Source: Saliniplasma sp046497075
GTDB lineage: Archaea; Thermoplasmatota; Thermoplasmata; Halarchaeoplasmatales; Halarchaeoplasmataceae
Reading direction: 5' to 3'
NCBI GenBank assembly: GCA_046497075.1
Contig: JAWOGF010000054.1
Coordinates: 18,267 to 82,266 of the forward strand
Length of the DNA: 64,000 nt
Shown here: positions 51,812-60,200 of the stretch, piece after piece
Numbering within the stretch: the stretch's first letter is position 1
Layout of the letters: each line of letters starts with the position of its first letter
Position numbers and translations under genes: made by a program
Notes under the pieces: generated by a model
Databases searched by the model: none
Told to the model about the DNA's origin: nothing
What the model saw: the letters and a program-made list of their open reading frames with translations, nothing else

Positions 51812-51929
51812 AGTATGTCAAATTTTTAGTGATTTTTAAATTGTTGAAAATTTTTTTCCTATGAATAAAACTTTAGCGAATTTGAGCTGTTCTATCAAAA
51901 CGCTAGTATCACTAAATTCTTGACAGGCT
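51812..51929. mobile_element. MITE-like element with IS-family terminal inverted repeats
   Basis: A 118-base segment bounded by imperfect inverted repeats: 51812-51833 (agtatgtcaaatttttagtgat) and 51908-51929 (atcactaaattcttgacaggct), 17 of 22 positions matching. The right end is close to the sequence at 57252-57273 beside the degenerate transposase, so this is probably a non-autonomous relative or internally deleted copy of that element. No coding capacity. Confidence 0.6.
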
Positions 51930-52016
51930 TGTTTGTAAAATAAAGTTTGCAGGGGCATGCAATTAATATCTAATAGGAAATTTTACAAAAAATTAGATGT
52001 TGGAAAATCGGAGTAA

Positions 52017-52026
52017 TATATAAATA
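52017..52026 (+). promoter_or_regulatory. TATA box for a plus-strand small RNA
   Basis: tatataaata, centred about 26 bases before the first base (52048) of the GC-clamped hairpin. This is the usual archaeal TATA-to-start distance. No plus-strand protein start follows, so it probably drives a non-coding RNA. Confidence 0.5.
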
Positions 52027-52047
52027 GGCTAAAACAATGGGAAAAAT

Positions 52048-52145
52048 GAGGCCCCGGTACAATGGTTTATATGAGATTTATATCTCATATTGTTTCTCAC
52101 CGTTCCCGGGGCCTCGATTATTTAGCTTAGTTATTTCTTATTTTT
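52048..52145 (+). ncRNA. Candidate antisense small RNA targeting the secreted-precursor start site
   Basis: Outer 10-bp clamp gaggccccgg (52048-52057) / ccggggcctc (52106-52115). Inner hairpin atatgagat-ttat-atctcatat (52069-52090). The segment 52083-52101, tctcatattgtttctcacc, is exactly complementary to the mRNA of the gene starting at 55824, covering its ggtgag ribosome-binding site, spacer, ATG and next codon (plus-strand copy at 55819-55837). The last 11 bases are unpaired in the fold and could act as a toehold. The 3' end is a guess: a T-rich run at 52139-52148, antisense to the ABC ATPase 3' end. Alternative: the hairpin is a minus-strand terminator containing a relic leader copy. Confidence 0.5.
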
Positions 52146-52964
52146 TCTCTCATTTACAAATTTTTCTTCCAAGAACGAGTTGAAATCTTTTTTAGTTACA
52201 TTAACTAGATTTGCACCATCATTTAGTAACTCCTTTAATTCATCCTGGGTTTCTACCACGATCTCTTCATCATTCTTTTCTAGGACATATGACTGAACAG
52301 TATCTAAATCAAGTTTAGAATACATCTCTGAAAGTGCAACTTGACCTGAATATAATACGGTTATATGGTCTGCTTGTAAAGAACTTATTACATGCGTCAC
52401 TACAAGCAATGATACATCTTGCTCATTTGCAATATTGTTTATCAAGTTAGAGATATGAAACCTCGATTCTAAATCTAAGTTTGCAAAAGGTTCATCCACT
52501 ATCACAAAATCGGGATCACCGATAAATGCTTGTGCTAAAGTAACTCTTCTCTTGAAACCTCCGGATAGATGTTTGAACTGTTTATCAATATGCTCTTGGA
52601 GCTTGAACACATCAATTATATTTTCGTAACCGTCAGCACCTCTTTCCTCAGATATGCCTTTGAGAAAATTCTTTACTTCCATAGATGAAGGTACAGGATG
52701 TTTCTGAAAAGCAAAAGTCACATTTCCAACTAGCTTATCAAATTGTGTGAATGGATCATACCCTAAAAGTTTCACTTTACCTGAATCTGGTCTTAATAAA
52801 GAGGAGGCGATGCGTATTAGAGTCGTTTTACCACTGCCATTAGGTCCAAGAAGTAACGATAGACCATTAGGTAATGCAAAAGATACATCATCTAATGCTT
52901 GTACGTTCCTAAACGATTTACTCACGTTCTTTGCGGTAAATACGGGCTTCATTAGCCGCAAAAA
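52131..52964 (-). CDS. ABC transporter ATP-binding protein
   Basis: About 277 residues. Walker A LLLGPNGSGKTTLIRI (about 36), Q-loop FAFQKHP, signature LSGGFKRRVTLAQAF, Walker B FVIVDEPFANLD and H-loop VVTHVISSL. Type seen in bacteriocin-immunity and ABC-2 export systems (BcrA-like); the extra C-terminal region (about 215-277) is acidic. Start chosen as TTG 52964, six bases after ribosome-binding site ggaggtg; the ATG at 52952 is also possible. Its 5' end overlaps the upstream gene by about 47 bases. Last gene of the island operon. Confidence 0.9.
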   Translation of the reverse strand, partial: FLRLMKPVFTAKNVSKSFRNVQALDDVSFALPNGLSLLLGPNGSGKTTLIRIASSLLRPDSGKVKLLGYDPFTQFDKLVGNVTFAFQKHPVPSSMEVKNFLKGISEERGADGYENIIDVFKLQEHIDKQFKHLSGGFKRRVTLAQAFIGDPDFVIVDEPFANLDLESRFHISNLINNIANEQDVSLLVVTHVISSLQADHITVLYSGQVALSEMYSKLDLDTVQSYVLEKNDEEIVVETQDELKELLNDGANLVNVTKKDFNSFLEEKFVNERKNKK

Positions 52965-53448
52965 CAACACCTCCTGTTATTGCTATTCCCCAGATATAAT
53001 AAGTACTATCCTTCCGATTCCCATCTAATTTATCAAGGGCTATGAATAGTTTTGAATTTTCTAAACTCTGTGTAAAATTATCATAATCAATTATTGGTGG
53101 ATCTTTTATAATAAATGAATACCAAACTGTAGATTTAATTTCCATACTGAATCTGATGCTTTTATTTGTGTAAATCTTAATAGTTTCAACAGATGATTTA
53201 AAAACAAATGTTAAATTCTTTCCAACAGGGTCAATATCTACATTATAATTACCTGGCTCAAGACCTTGAATATAATCTTTATATATTATGGACTCCCAAT
53301 CGTTATTTACAGCACAATCATGAGGAATTTTAAAACTGTATTTTTTACTAGTAAATTGATTATTTTTATTATTTAGATATATTGTTGTAAAAACCGCGAA
53401 AAATATTAGGGCTAAAACTATGACTGAGAAAAAGGCCTTTCTATTTAT
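52918..53448 (-). CDS. Bitopic membrane protein of the ABC island
   Basis: About 176 residues: one N-terminal helix (FFSVIVLALIFFAVFTTIYL), an exterior domain of about 110 residues rich in Asn, Lys and aromatic residues, and a C-terminal helix (YIWGIAITGGVVFAAN) with a short basic tail. No family recognised. A strong ribosome-binding site (gaggtga, 53454-53460) is followed after five bases by ATA (53446-53448), which overlaps the permease stop; the nearest canonical codons (GTG 53457, ATG 53472) lie within or before that site. Proposed ATA start. Probably a structural partner of the adjacent transporter. Confidence 0.65.
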   Translation of the reverse strand: MNRKAFFSVIVLALIFFAVFTTIYLNNKNNQFTSKKYSFKIPHDCAVNNDWESIIYKDYIQGLEPGNYNVDIDPVGKNLTFVFKSSVETIKIYTNKSIRFSMEIKSTVWYSFIIKDPPIIDYDNFTQSLENSKLFIALDKLDGNRKDSTYYIWGIAITGGVVFAANEARIYRKERE

Positions 53449-54259
53449 AAAAATCACCTCTTTTAAAGCCAATATAACTGACCATGAACAAAACTACAAA
53501 TAATGTCAAACCAAGAAAAGACCAATTTAAATCTATGTCTACATTATATATATGGGACAACAATATATTTTTCATTGGTATTAATATATCTAAACCATGG
53601 TTTAATGATGGCAGTGTAACAACATATCCAATGACACCTAATATTGGAATCACTTCATTTTTAAATAATATTGATAATGTTAAAGATAGCGCGTAGCCTG
53701 ATAAAAGGGAGTATACAAAAATAATAAATGTATAAAAAAATAAAAGAGATATTGATTTTTCAGGGAACTCGCGAAGGGTTAAGGTTACGATTGCTAATGA
53801 GGAAACAACCCCTATAATTAAGACAAAAGGTATCAATATGGATATTGTTTCTAAATATGATTTTTCCTTAGATGATTTATTGGTCAATATGTATATTATA
53901 CTTTTATCCGACATCATCTTGCCCACAAACAGTGATGATACTATCCCCCCTAGAACGATCGCGATACTTGCAACAGAGGATATACTAGAATAAAAATTAA
54001 CTTTAAATCTCTTTTCCTCTAATTTTATTAGGTCTGTTTTTACATCATTGTTTAATATCTCCTCCTTTTCTTGACTTATCATATCCTCTGAGCATGTATC
54101 CGAATCCCTTGGTAATTCAATTTTTTCTTGCGACCCAAGATGATCTTCATTGTATAATATATTGCCATAGGCCAAAGATAATATTATAGGAATAAGTATA
54201 ATCACAACTACGGTAGCCTTGTTTGAATACAAATATTCTAATATCAACTTGAAACCCAT
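53441..54259 (-). CDS. ABC-2-like transporter permease
   Basis: 272 residues. One N-terminal helix, a charged extracytoplasmic loop of about 60 residues (with SQEKEEILNNDVKTDLIKLEEKR), then five helices between about residue 93 and 265: the ABC-2 permease layout. Sequence is not close to any subfamily I can name. Followed by the bitopic gene and ATPase; together they form a complete transporter. Codon use and composition look more AT-rich than the flanking housekeeping genes. Confidence 0.75.
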   Translation of the reverse strand: MGFKLILEYLYSNKATVVVIILIPIILSLAYGNILYNEDHLGSQEKIELPRDSDTCSEDMISQEKEEILNNDVKTDLIKLEEKRFKVNFYSSISSVASIAIVLGGIVSSLFVGKMMSDKSIIYILTNKSSKEKSYLETISILIPFVLIIGVVSSLAIVTLTLREFPEKSISLLFFYTFIIFVYSLLSGYALSLTLSILFKNEVIPILGVIGYVVTLPSLNHGLDILIPMKNILLSHIYNVDIDLNWSFLGLTLFVVLFMVSYIGFKRGDFYK

Positions 54260-54276
54260 TTTTTATCGTCCCTTTT

Positions 54277-55230
54277 TCATCTCTGTTTTTTATATGCGAC
54301 ATAACCTAAGACTGCACCTAAGGAGATTATAGTCCCTATGAACACAAATAACATCTTTGGTACTGGATCCTTGTTATCTAACTTTTTTAGTTCCAATGAC
54401 TTAAGATATTCGACTGCATTATCTTGATTATATCCCAATGTCGCTTTCATCCGGATATAGCTTTCATTGACTGGATGATCTATAAAAATTTCTGCAGGGA
54501 GATAACAATCAATATTAACAGGATAGCTACCTTTCCCTGTAAAACGTATTTTAGCCTCATTTCTGTTTTGACTTACGCCTCCTTCATATTGAGATATCGA
54601 TGTATAATTGATTTTTTCTTTTGATGAACCTTCTAACAGAGGTTCATCAATTGAAAATGTCTTTCTATTCGAACTCCCTTTTTGAATAGTCTCAATACTA
54701 CATCCATCCATATAAATAAATTTATACATTTTGTCTAAATTTACGTCTTTTTCTCGCTTTCCGTCGAGAAAATTCACTTGATTATATGCATAATAATAAA
54801 ACGGGCAATAACCTATTTTTTCTCCAGTTTCCTCATGATATGCTATATTATTACTCTTATCTATAGTTAAATTAAATGATTTATTATCTATTCTCTCTGC
54901 TTGTTTTCCATAACTATTTTTTAAATCATTTAATTTAATCTGAAGTTTAGCCCAGTTTGGATGTTCATCAAAGATTTCTATACTGAGATTTCCATGATAA
55001 GAATCTCTTATCCTGGTTTCACCAGGCGATAGATCTCGTTGCACTTCGTTTGGATGCATATCTATTAATTCCCCTTGGTATTCATACATAATAGTCAGAG
55101 ACATATCATTCAGTTTCCAATTCCCATCACCGTTAGGATTGTCTATACCATCTCCTTTTACATTTACTGTAAATATACAGGGTATAAGTAATATAAAAAA
55201 AATAAAAAGGGTTTGTTTTTTACAATACAT
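54277..55230 (-). CDS. Secreted membrane-anchored protein of the ABC island
   Basis: 317 residues from the ATG at 55230 (GTG at 55242 possible). Signal peptide (TLFIFFILLIPCIFTVNVKG), then about 260 extracellular residues with beta-rich, Asn/Tyr-rich composition, then a C-terminal anchor (MLFVFIGTIISLGAVLGYVAY) and KKQR tail. No recognisable domain. Position between the small secreted protein and the permease suggests a receptor, processing or immunity partner; that is inference. Confidence 0.7.
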   Translation of the reverse strand: MYCKKQTLFIFFILLIPCIFTVNVKGDGIDNPNGDGNWKLNDMSLTIMYEYQGELIDMHPNEVQRDLSPGETRIRDSYHGNLSIEIFDEHPNWAKLQIKLNDLKNSYGKQAERIDNKSFNLTIDKSNNIAYHEETGEKIGYCPFYYYAYNQVNFLDGKREKDVNLDKMYKFIYMDGCSIETIQKGSSNRKTFSIDEPLLEGSSKEKINYTSISQYEGGVSQNRNEAKIRFTGKGSYPVNIDCYLPAEIFIDHPVNESYIRMKATLGYNQDNAVEYLKSLELKKLDNKDPVPKMLFVFIGTIISLGAVLGYVAYKKQR

Positions 55231-55242
55231 CTTTTCTAGCAC

Positions 55243-55824
55243 CTATATCATTTGTCCAACGAGATGGATCCTCAATTCGAGGGTGAAATATCTTGCATAA
55301 GTACCTTCATGTTCCCAGTCGCCGCCAAACAAGCCCCAGTCTCTAGTATAATGTCTCATATATGCTCGACCACTTTCTGAATGATATTTATATTCGCCGA
55401 TTCTATAAACATCCACTGGGTCTAAATCGTCTCCTTTATCAAAATCAACGTACCATTTGTGGTCTGTTGCTCCAAATGGATCACATCTCTCGGTGTCTTG
55501 AGTCCAATCATGCTTAATGTCTTGGACATACTTCTGATATACTGTTGATCCATAAGGGCCTGGAACTGGATATTCCTCCATGTCTGGAATCTGACACATT
55601 GCAAATGCAGCCCCATGCTCACCTTTTTCAGACCATTCGATCCCCACCGTAAAACCGTAAGCACCACCTGTGCCAGCTATCGCTTTAGAATAGTGAGCAT
55701 GTTTATGCTCTGCTACTTTGTCCCCCATCTGATAATCTCCTGCACTAGTACCTGGCATTACCATTAGCAAGAACATGCTGACAAAAACCAGGCTAAACAT
55801 TACTCCATATAGTTTTTTTCTCAT
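55243..55824 (-). CDS. Small secreted His/Tyr-rich protein (candidate exported effector)
   Basis: 193 residues from the ATG at 55824, with ribosome-binding site ggtgag eight bases upstream. Signal peptide MRKKLYGVMFSLVFVSMFLLMV..GTSAG, likely cleaved near residue 29. The mature part is about 165 residues, rich in His, Tyr, Trp, Gly and Asp with just two cysteines (MCQIPD, ERCDPFG) that could pair. No family recognised. It is the first gene of a five-gene set ending in an ABC transporter. A TATA-like acatatatat lies about 32-42 bases upstream. Its start region is the exact complement of the small RNA at 52083-52101. Role as toxin, bacteriocin-like or surface protein is open. Confidence 0.75.
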   Translation of the reverse strand: MRKKLYGVMFSLVFVSMFLLMVMPGTSAGDYQMGDKVAEHKHAHYSKAIAGTGGAYGFTVGIEWSEKGEHGAAFAMCQIPDMEEYPVPGPYGSTVYQKYVQDIKHDWTQDTERCDPFGATDHKWYVDFDKGDDLDPVDVYRIGEYKYHSESGRAYMRHYTRDWGLFGGDWEHEGTYARYFTLELRIHLVGQMI

Positions 55825-55933
55825 ATTGTTTCTCACCTTCGAAAGGTTAAGAAATGAAGGATATATATGTATATCGGTTTTGATTGTGTTATTACCAATC
55901 AACGAATTCTTCTAATGTATCATATCTATACCT

Positions 55934-57237
55934 ATGTTGTTTATAGGTATGAAACCATTTTTTGATCCACTGGGGAATTTTTGTAGAATCCCACATGTCG
56001 ATGGAATTTGTGCACAAATTCAAGTAGATTACCATTACTCTGCGGACGGTTATACTGTCGTAGTAATTCAAGATTACTTATTTCACTCAGCCAGAGCCTT
56101 CATGATGCAGAGAAATTGTTTAATACCTTTTCTTTACAGTATTGCTCGAACAAGTGATTAACTACACCATCCTTATATCGCTTATTCGCGTAAAATTCAG
56201 TGCCATCTACAGAAAACCGTGTGCGGTTTCCTTCGATTCCTTGAATTTAGTTCAAAGTAATGATCAGTTATCAATTATATTATTGGTTTAATATGTTGAT
56301 ATTTTTTAAAAAGCTTGGTCTAGTAATTCAATCGATGCTTCACCACTTCTTCGATCATATTCACCACAAGATAAGATATTTCTACTCGCATCATCTAGAA
56401 CAGCACAGACCCATTGTCTGTGCTTGTTTTGATGCCAGCCTGTACAACCTAGAGGGGTATGTCACCTCTCTATCGAGATGGTAGAAGTATCATCTCTAAT
56501 CTCTTTGTTGGTGGGTGTTTACTCTGACAAAGGGACGACATACGCAAAGCTATGCTTGAAGGATAGGAGGAATCCCTTTCCTGTAAACAACTAAATGGTT
56601 TACACAGTCACTGATTGTGATCCACAATACGATAGTATGGTAAAAGAAAAGGCGAGAGAATTTAGTATCGATAAAATAATACATACACTCTGTACATTTC
56701 ACGCATTGAAAAATTTATCCAAAGCTATCAGCATATCTGTTAAATCCATCAAGAATAGAAATCTCGGCTATTACGTGGAAAACAGTATTTTCATCGAATC
56801 TAAGGAACATAGTTCCTGTAGATACTACTTACTATACGGATCTTAAAAATTCAATGAAACATGTTTTTAGCCTAGACAAAGAAAGTATGCAAGAAAGTAT
56901 GCAAGAAAGTATGCAAGAAAAATACTTAAAAAGATTGCCAGATAGAAATCAAAAAAGATTTATAGAGATTATCCAGCATGAGAATCAACCTTTAAAAGAA
57001 AAAACGAGGGCTATTTTTGTTTATTTCAGCGAACGTGATTATCATATGCATATATCCAATAAGACCGATTGGATAGATAATCACTAGGATATACTCACTC
57101 ATTTCTATGAAGTTTTCGACATTACAATGACAAATAATGTTGTTGAACAACATTTCTTTAATACTAATCCAGAACTCGTTAGAAGGGGTTTTAAGGATAA
57201 AGATAGCTTGGAAAATCTCCAAGCTATCTCTTTTTAA
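55934..57237 (+). pseudogene. Degenerate DDE-type transposase
   Basis: No intact frame spans the region. The best-preserved part (56595-57237, at least two frames) reads VTDCDPQYDSMVKEKAREFSIDKIIHTLCTFHALKNL, with the central Asp and CxFHxxKN pattern of DDE transposases. A later segment reads TNNVVEQHFFNTNPELVRRGFK before the stop near 57237. Stops and frame changes occur at about 56160, 56480, 56845 and 57087. The 5' half (55934-56590) is too decayed to assign with confidence. Family not identified. The right terminus is at 57252-57273; I find no matching left terminus. Confidence 0.6.
56881..56916 (+). repeat. Three tandem 12-bp repeats inside the transposase remnant
   Basis: gaaagtatgcaa occurs three times in a row (encoding ESMQ). 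Because 12 is a multiple of three, the frame is kept. Likely slippage expansion in a decaying gene. Confidence 0.8.
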
Positions 57238-57251
57238 CACAATAAGAACCT

Positions 57252-57273
57252 ATCACTAAAAAATTGACAGGCT
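57252..57273. mobile_element. Terminal repeat of the degenerate IS
   Basis: atcactaaaaaattgacaggct closely matches 51908-51929 (19 of 22 positions) and, inverted, 51812-51833. It lies 14 bases after the transposase remnant's stop, the usual position of a right-hand IS end. Confidence 0.6.
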
Positions 57274-57293
57274 CAGTAAAGGAGTGATAAAGA

Positions 57294-60200
57294 TCAGTTT
57301 AGAATCTCATCCATTTCGCTTTCCAACAGATCTAATTGGTAATCTTCGATAGCCTTAGAATTGATAGGTAACAGTAATATAGATTCATTAATAGCGGTCT
57401 GATCCTTTAGAGATTGTAACAGATGTAGGATTGTTCTGAAATCATTATTGGTTGTTAGATATTCGACTCCGTTAAATAGTATGACACCACTTCCAGATGC
57501 TAGAAAATTTTCTAGTTTAAGACTCAACTCATCAAGGTTTTTCGGTCTAACAGCGTTTTCTTTCTCCACATTGGATAACCATACTACAGACACCTCATCA
57601 AGATCGTATTTATTTTTGATCTTATTTGGATATTCACGGGTTATACACATGCCGTTCATCCCTGTAGCTAATATATCTTTAAAGAGTTCAAAACTTCTAT
57701 CGATATCTTTATCGGTGATCATATATGTAGAGCTTTTATAGATTCCTTCAGGTAATTCCTCAGTAGTTTCCTCAGTAGTTTCCTCAGTAGTTTCCTCTGT
57801 TTCTTCCATTTCACCGACTTCTTCTTGAGATTCTTTTTCTTTCTTTTTTAAGCTATCTTTTGGTTCTTTCATTTTAAGTTCTTCTTTTTTCACCTCTGGT
57901 GCATGTTTCATTTTTGAGTATTCTATCAGTCTCTCAGCTGTATCATTTTTCATATACCTGATATCCATCAATTCTTCTATGGATGCTTCAGCGAGGTCTT
58001 CATACGAGTGGTACCCTTCGTTAGCTACTCTCTCAGCGATGGACTTACCTACCCCTTTTATCTTTTGTAATTTATCCATGAATATTTCCTTTTCTTTATC
58101 AACCTTTGATTTCAATTGTTCTTTTTGGATATCACCAGTTTCTAGTTTCTCACCTTTTTCCTTTATAGTCTGAACTATTCTTCTTGCCAAACTTCTTTTG
58201 AATCCATTTATGTCCGAGATATCTCCCGCAGGGACGTTTTTTAGCTTATCTAGTGAGGTATAACCTTCGTTGTATAGCTTTCCAGAGAGCTCTTTGTTCA
58301 TGCCGGGGATAGATTCATAGATATCCAACATCTTTGTTTTATACAGCGGGTTTATACCAATATCTACTAATTCACCATTGATCTCCCACTCAACGACGTA
58401 TTCTGCATCATCTATCTCATTCTTCACAATTTTTATATCCCTACCGCCTACAAACTCCAATATATCTTTTTCATGATCATTTATAGCATCGATAAACTCT
58501 TCGGGCGGGGTAATAAATATCTCGATCTCATCCTCTTCATTTAGGTTGAATTCTTCTCTCATGCTTTTTATCCTTAATTTGATCTCTCTAACTATCTGTT
58601 CGTTCCATATTTCTTCGGACATCTCGTAATCGATGTATATATCAAAATCCTCATATTCGATTTCAACATGTCCTTCGGGTATCTCTTTTTTGAATGTGAC
58701 CATCTCAGGTTGAATCTCTGTTTGATGCCCCTGAATACCTATTAAATATTCACCATCTTCAATCTTCTTTTTCATCTCTTCAGCATCTCTATTTTCTAGA
58801 AGTAAAGCGATCCTACTTGCCCACTGGCGATATGTCTTTCCTATAGCGTTCCTGTTTGCTTCCACGGTCAGGACTAGATCTTCCCATTCTTCACCAGGCC
58901 TGACTATCTCTACTTCTTTAACCTTAGCCCGATTTTTTAAGATATGTTCAAAATATCTGAAATTATCGAGATCTTCTTGATCAGATACATCGATTATCAC
59001 TTTTTGGAAATGCCATTTAAGAGGTAGATCCATCTCTTTTTTTAATTTAAAAATGTCATCAGTGATCTCATCGATAATACCCTTCCATTTCTCGATCTCT
59101 TTATCTTTGAATTGTTCGTTGCTTTTACATCTATTCGCATTAAATACTGAGTGTGAATCCGGATGAATATATGTGTGTATCTTTTCAGAGATGAAAGGAG
59201 TGATAGGTGCCAATATTTTTGTTAAAGAATCTAGAACCGTTTCTAAAGTGAGAGATAAGGCTAATCTATCGTTTTCATCCCCATCTTTTGCTCTTGTTCT
59301 TATAATCCCGATATACCATTGTGCCACATCATGTAATACGAACTCCTTAAATAGTGAGATCACCTCGTCGAACCGATGGGCTTCAAAATGTTCCTCGATC
59401 TCTTCGATTAAGTGCTGGAGTCTTGATAAAATAAACTTATCTTCAATATTAGTGTTATCATAAAAAGATTCATCGGAGTCCTGGTGTGATTTAGATTCTT
59501 CTTCTAAATCCTCTTTGATTTTAGTAAAAAAAGTAAATATATTCCAGAGTGTCCTAATGGCTTGATCTGGTTTAGATAAAAAGTCCTGTTTTATATCTCT
59601 ATCTTCCCAGGGAGGAGAGTCTTTTAAAAAATTGATTCTTAACGAATCGTATCCTATATCATTATTCAGGTCGGATATATCGATATCCCCATCAATATTG
59701 CCCCGGGTTGCGAATGTCTTAGTAGACGTTTCGCCGAATAAAACATTAGAGATAGCGAGATTACCGAATATCATCCCATCCTTATCCATGAATTTTCCGT
59801 ATGATATGTCTCCAGGCCACCAATTTTGGTAATTTTGTTCGTTTTGAGGATAGCCAAGTTGGGTCCAAGTCGATATGGATTTTATAAGGTCATGATGTAT
59901 GATCTTCCCTACCCAAGACATCTCCTCTTCACATTCGTCACATTTTACTTCTAATTTTTTAACCCAGTAGGGAAATATCAGCTGATTGATATCTTCATCA
60001 GATAATTTCTTAAATTTATCTATAGACGGTATGAATGTTTCCTTACCACAACTACATTTCCAAATAGGAAAAGGTACTCCGATCATATTCCGTTCAGATA
60101 GTTTCCAATCATGAATATCTTTTAAAGAGTTATAATCTTCTAGCGGTGAAGCCCAGTCTGGTATCCATTCGATACCTTCTGAGGTTTCTTCCATGTTTTC

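Noticed and set aside
52039..52116. Simple intrinsic terminator, or a 19-codon minus-strand reading frame starting at the copied ribosome-binding site
   Set aside because: The T-run after the hairpin on the minus strand is short and archaeal termination does not need a hairpin; the tiny frame has no similarity to anything. Neither explains the plus-strand TATA box at exact distance or complementarity to a remote start site. Kept as the alternative explanation.
53484..53696. 70-codon plus-strand frame in the permease region
   Set aside because: Antisense to a membrane-protein gene with better coding features and operon continuity.
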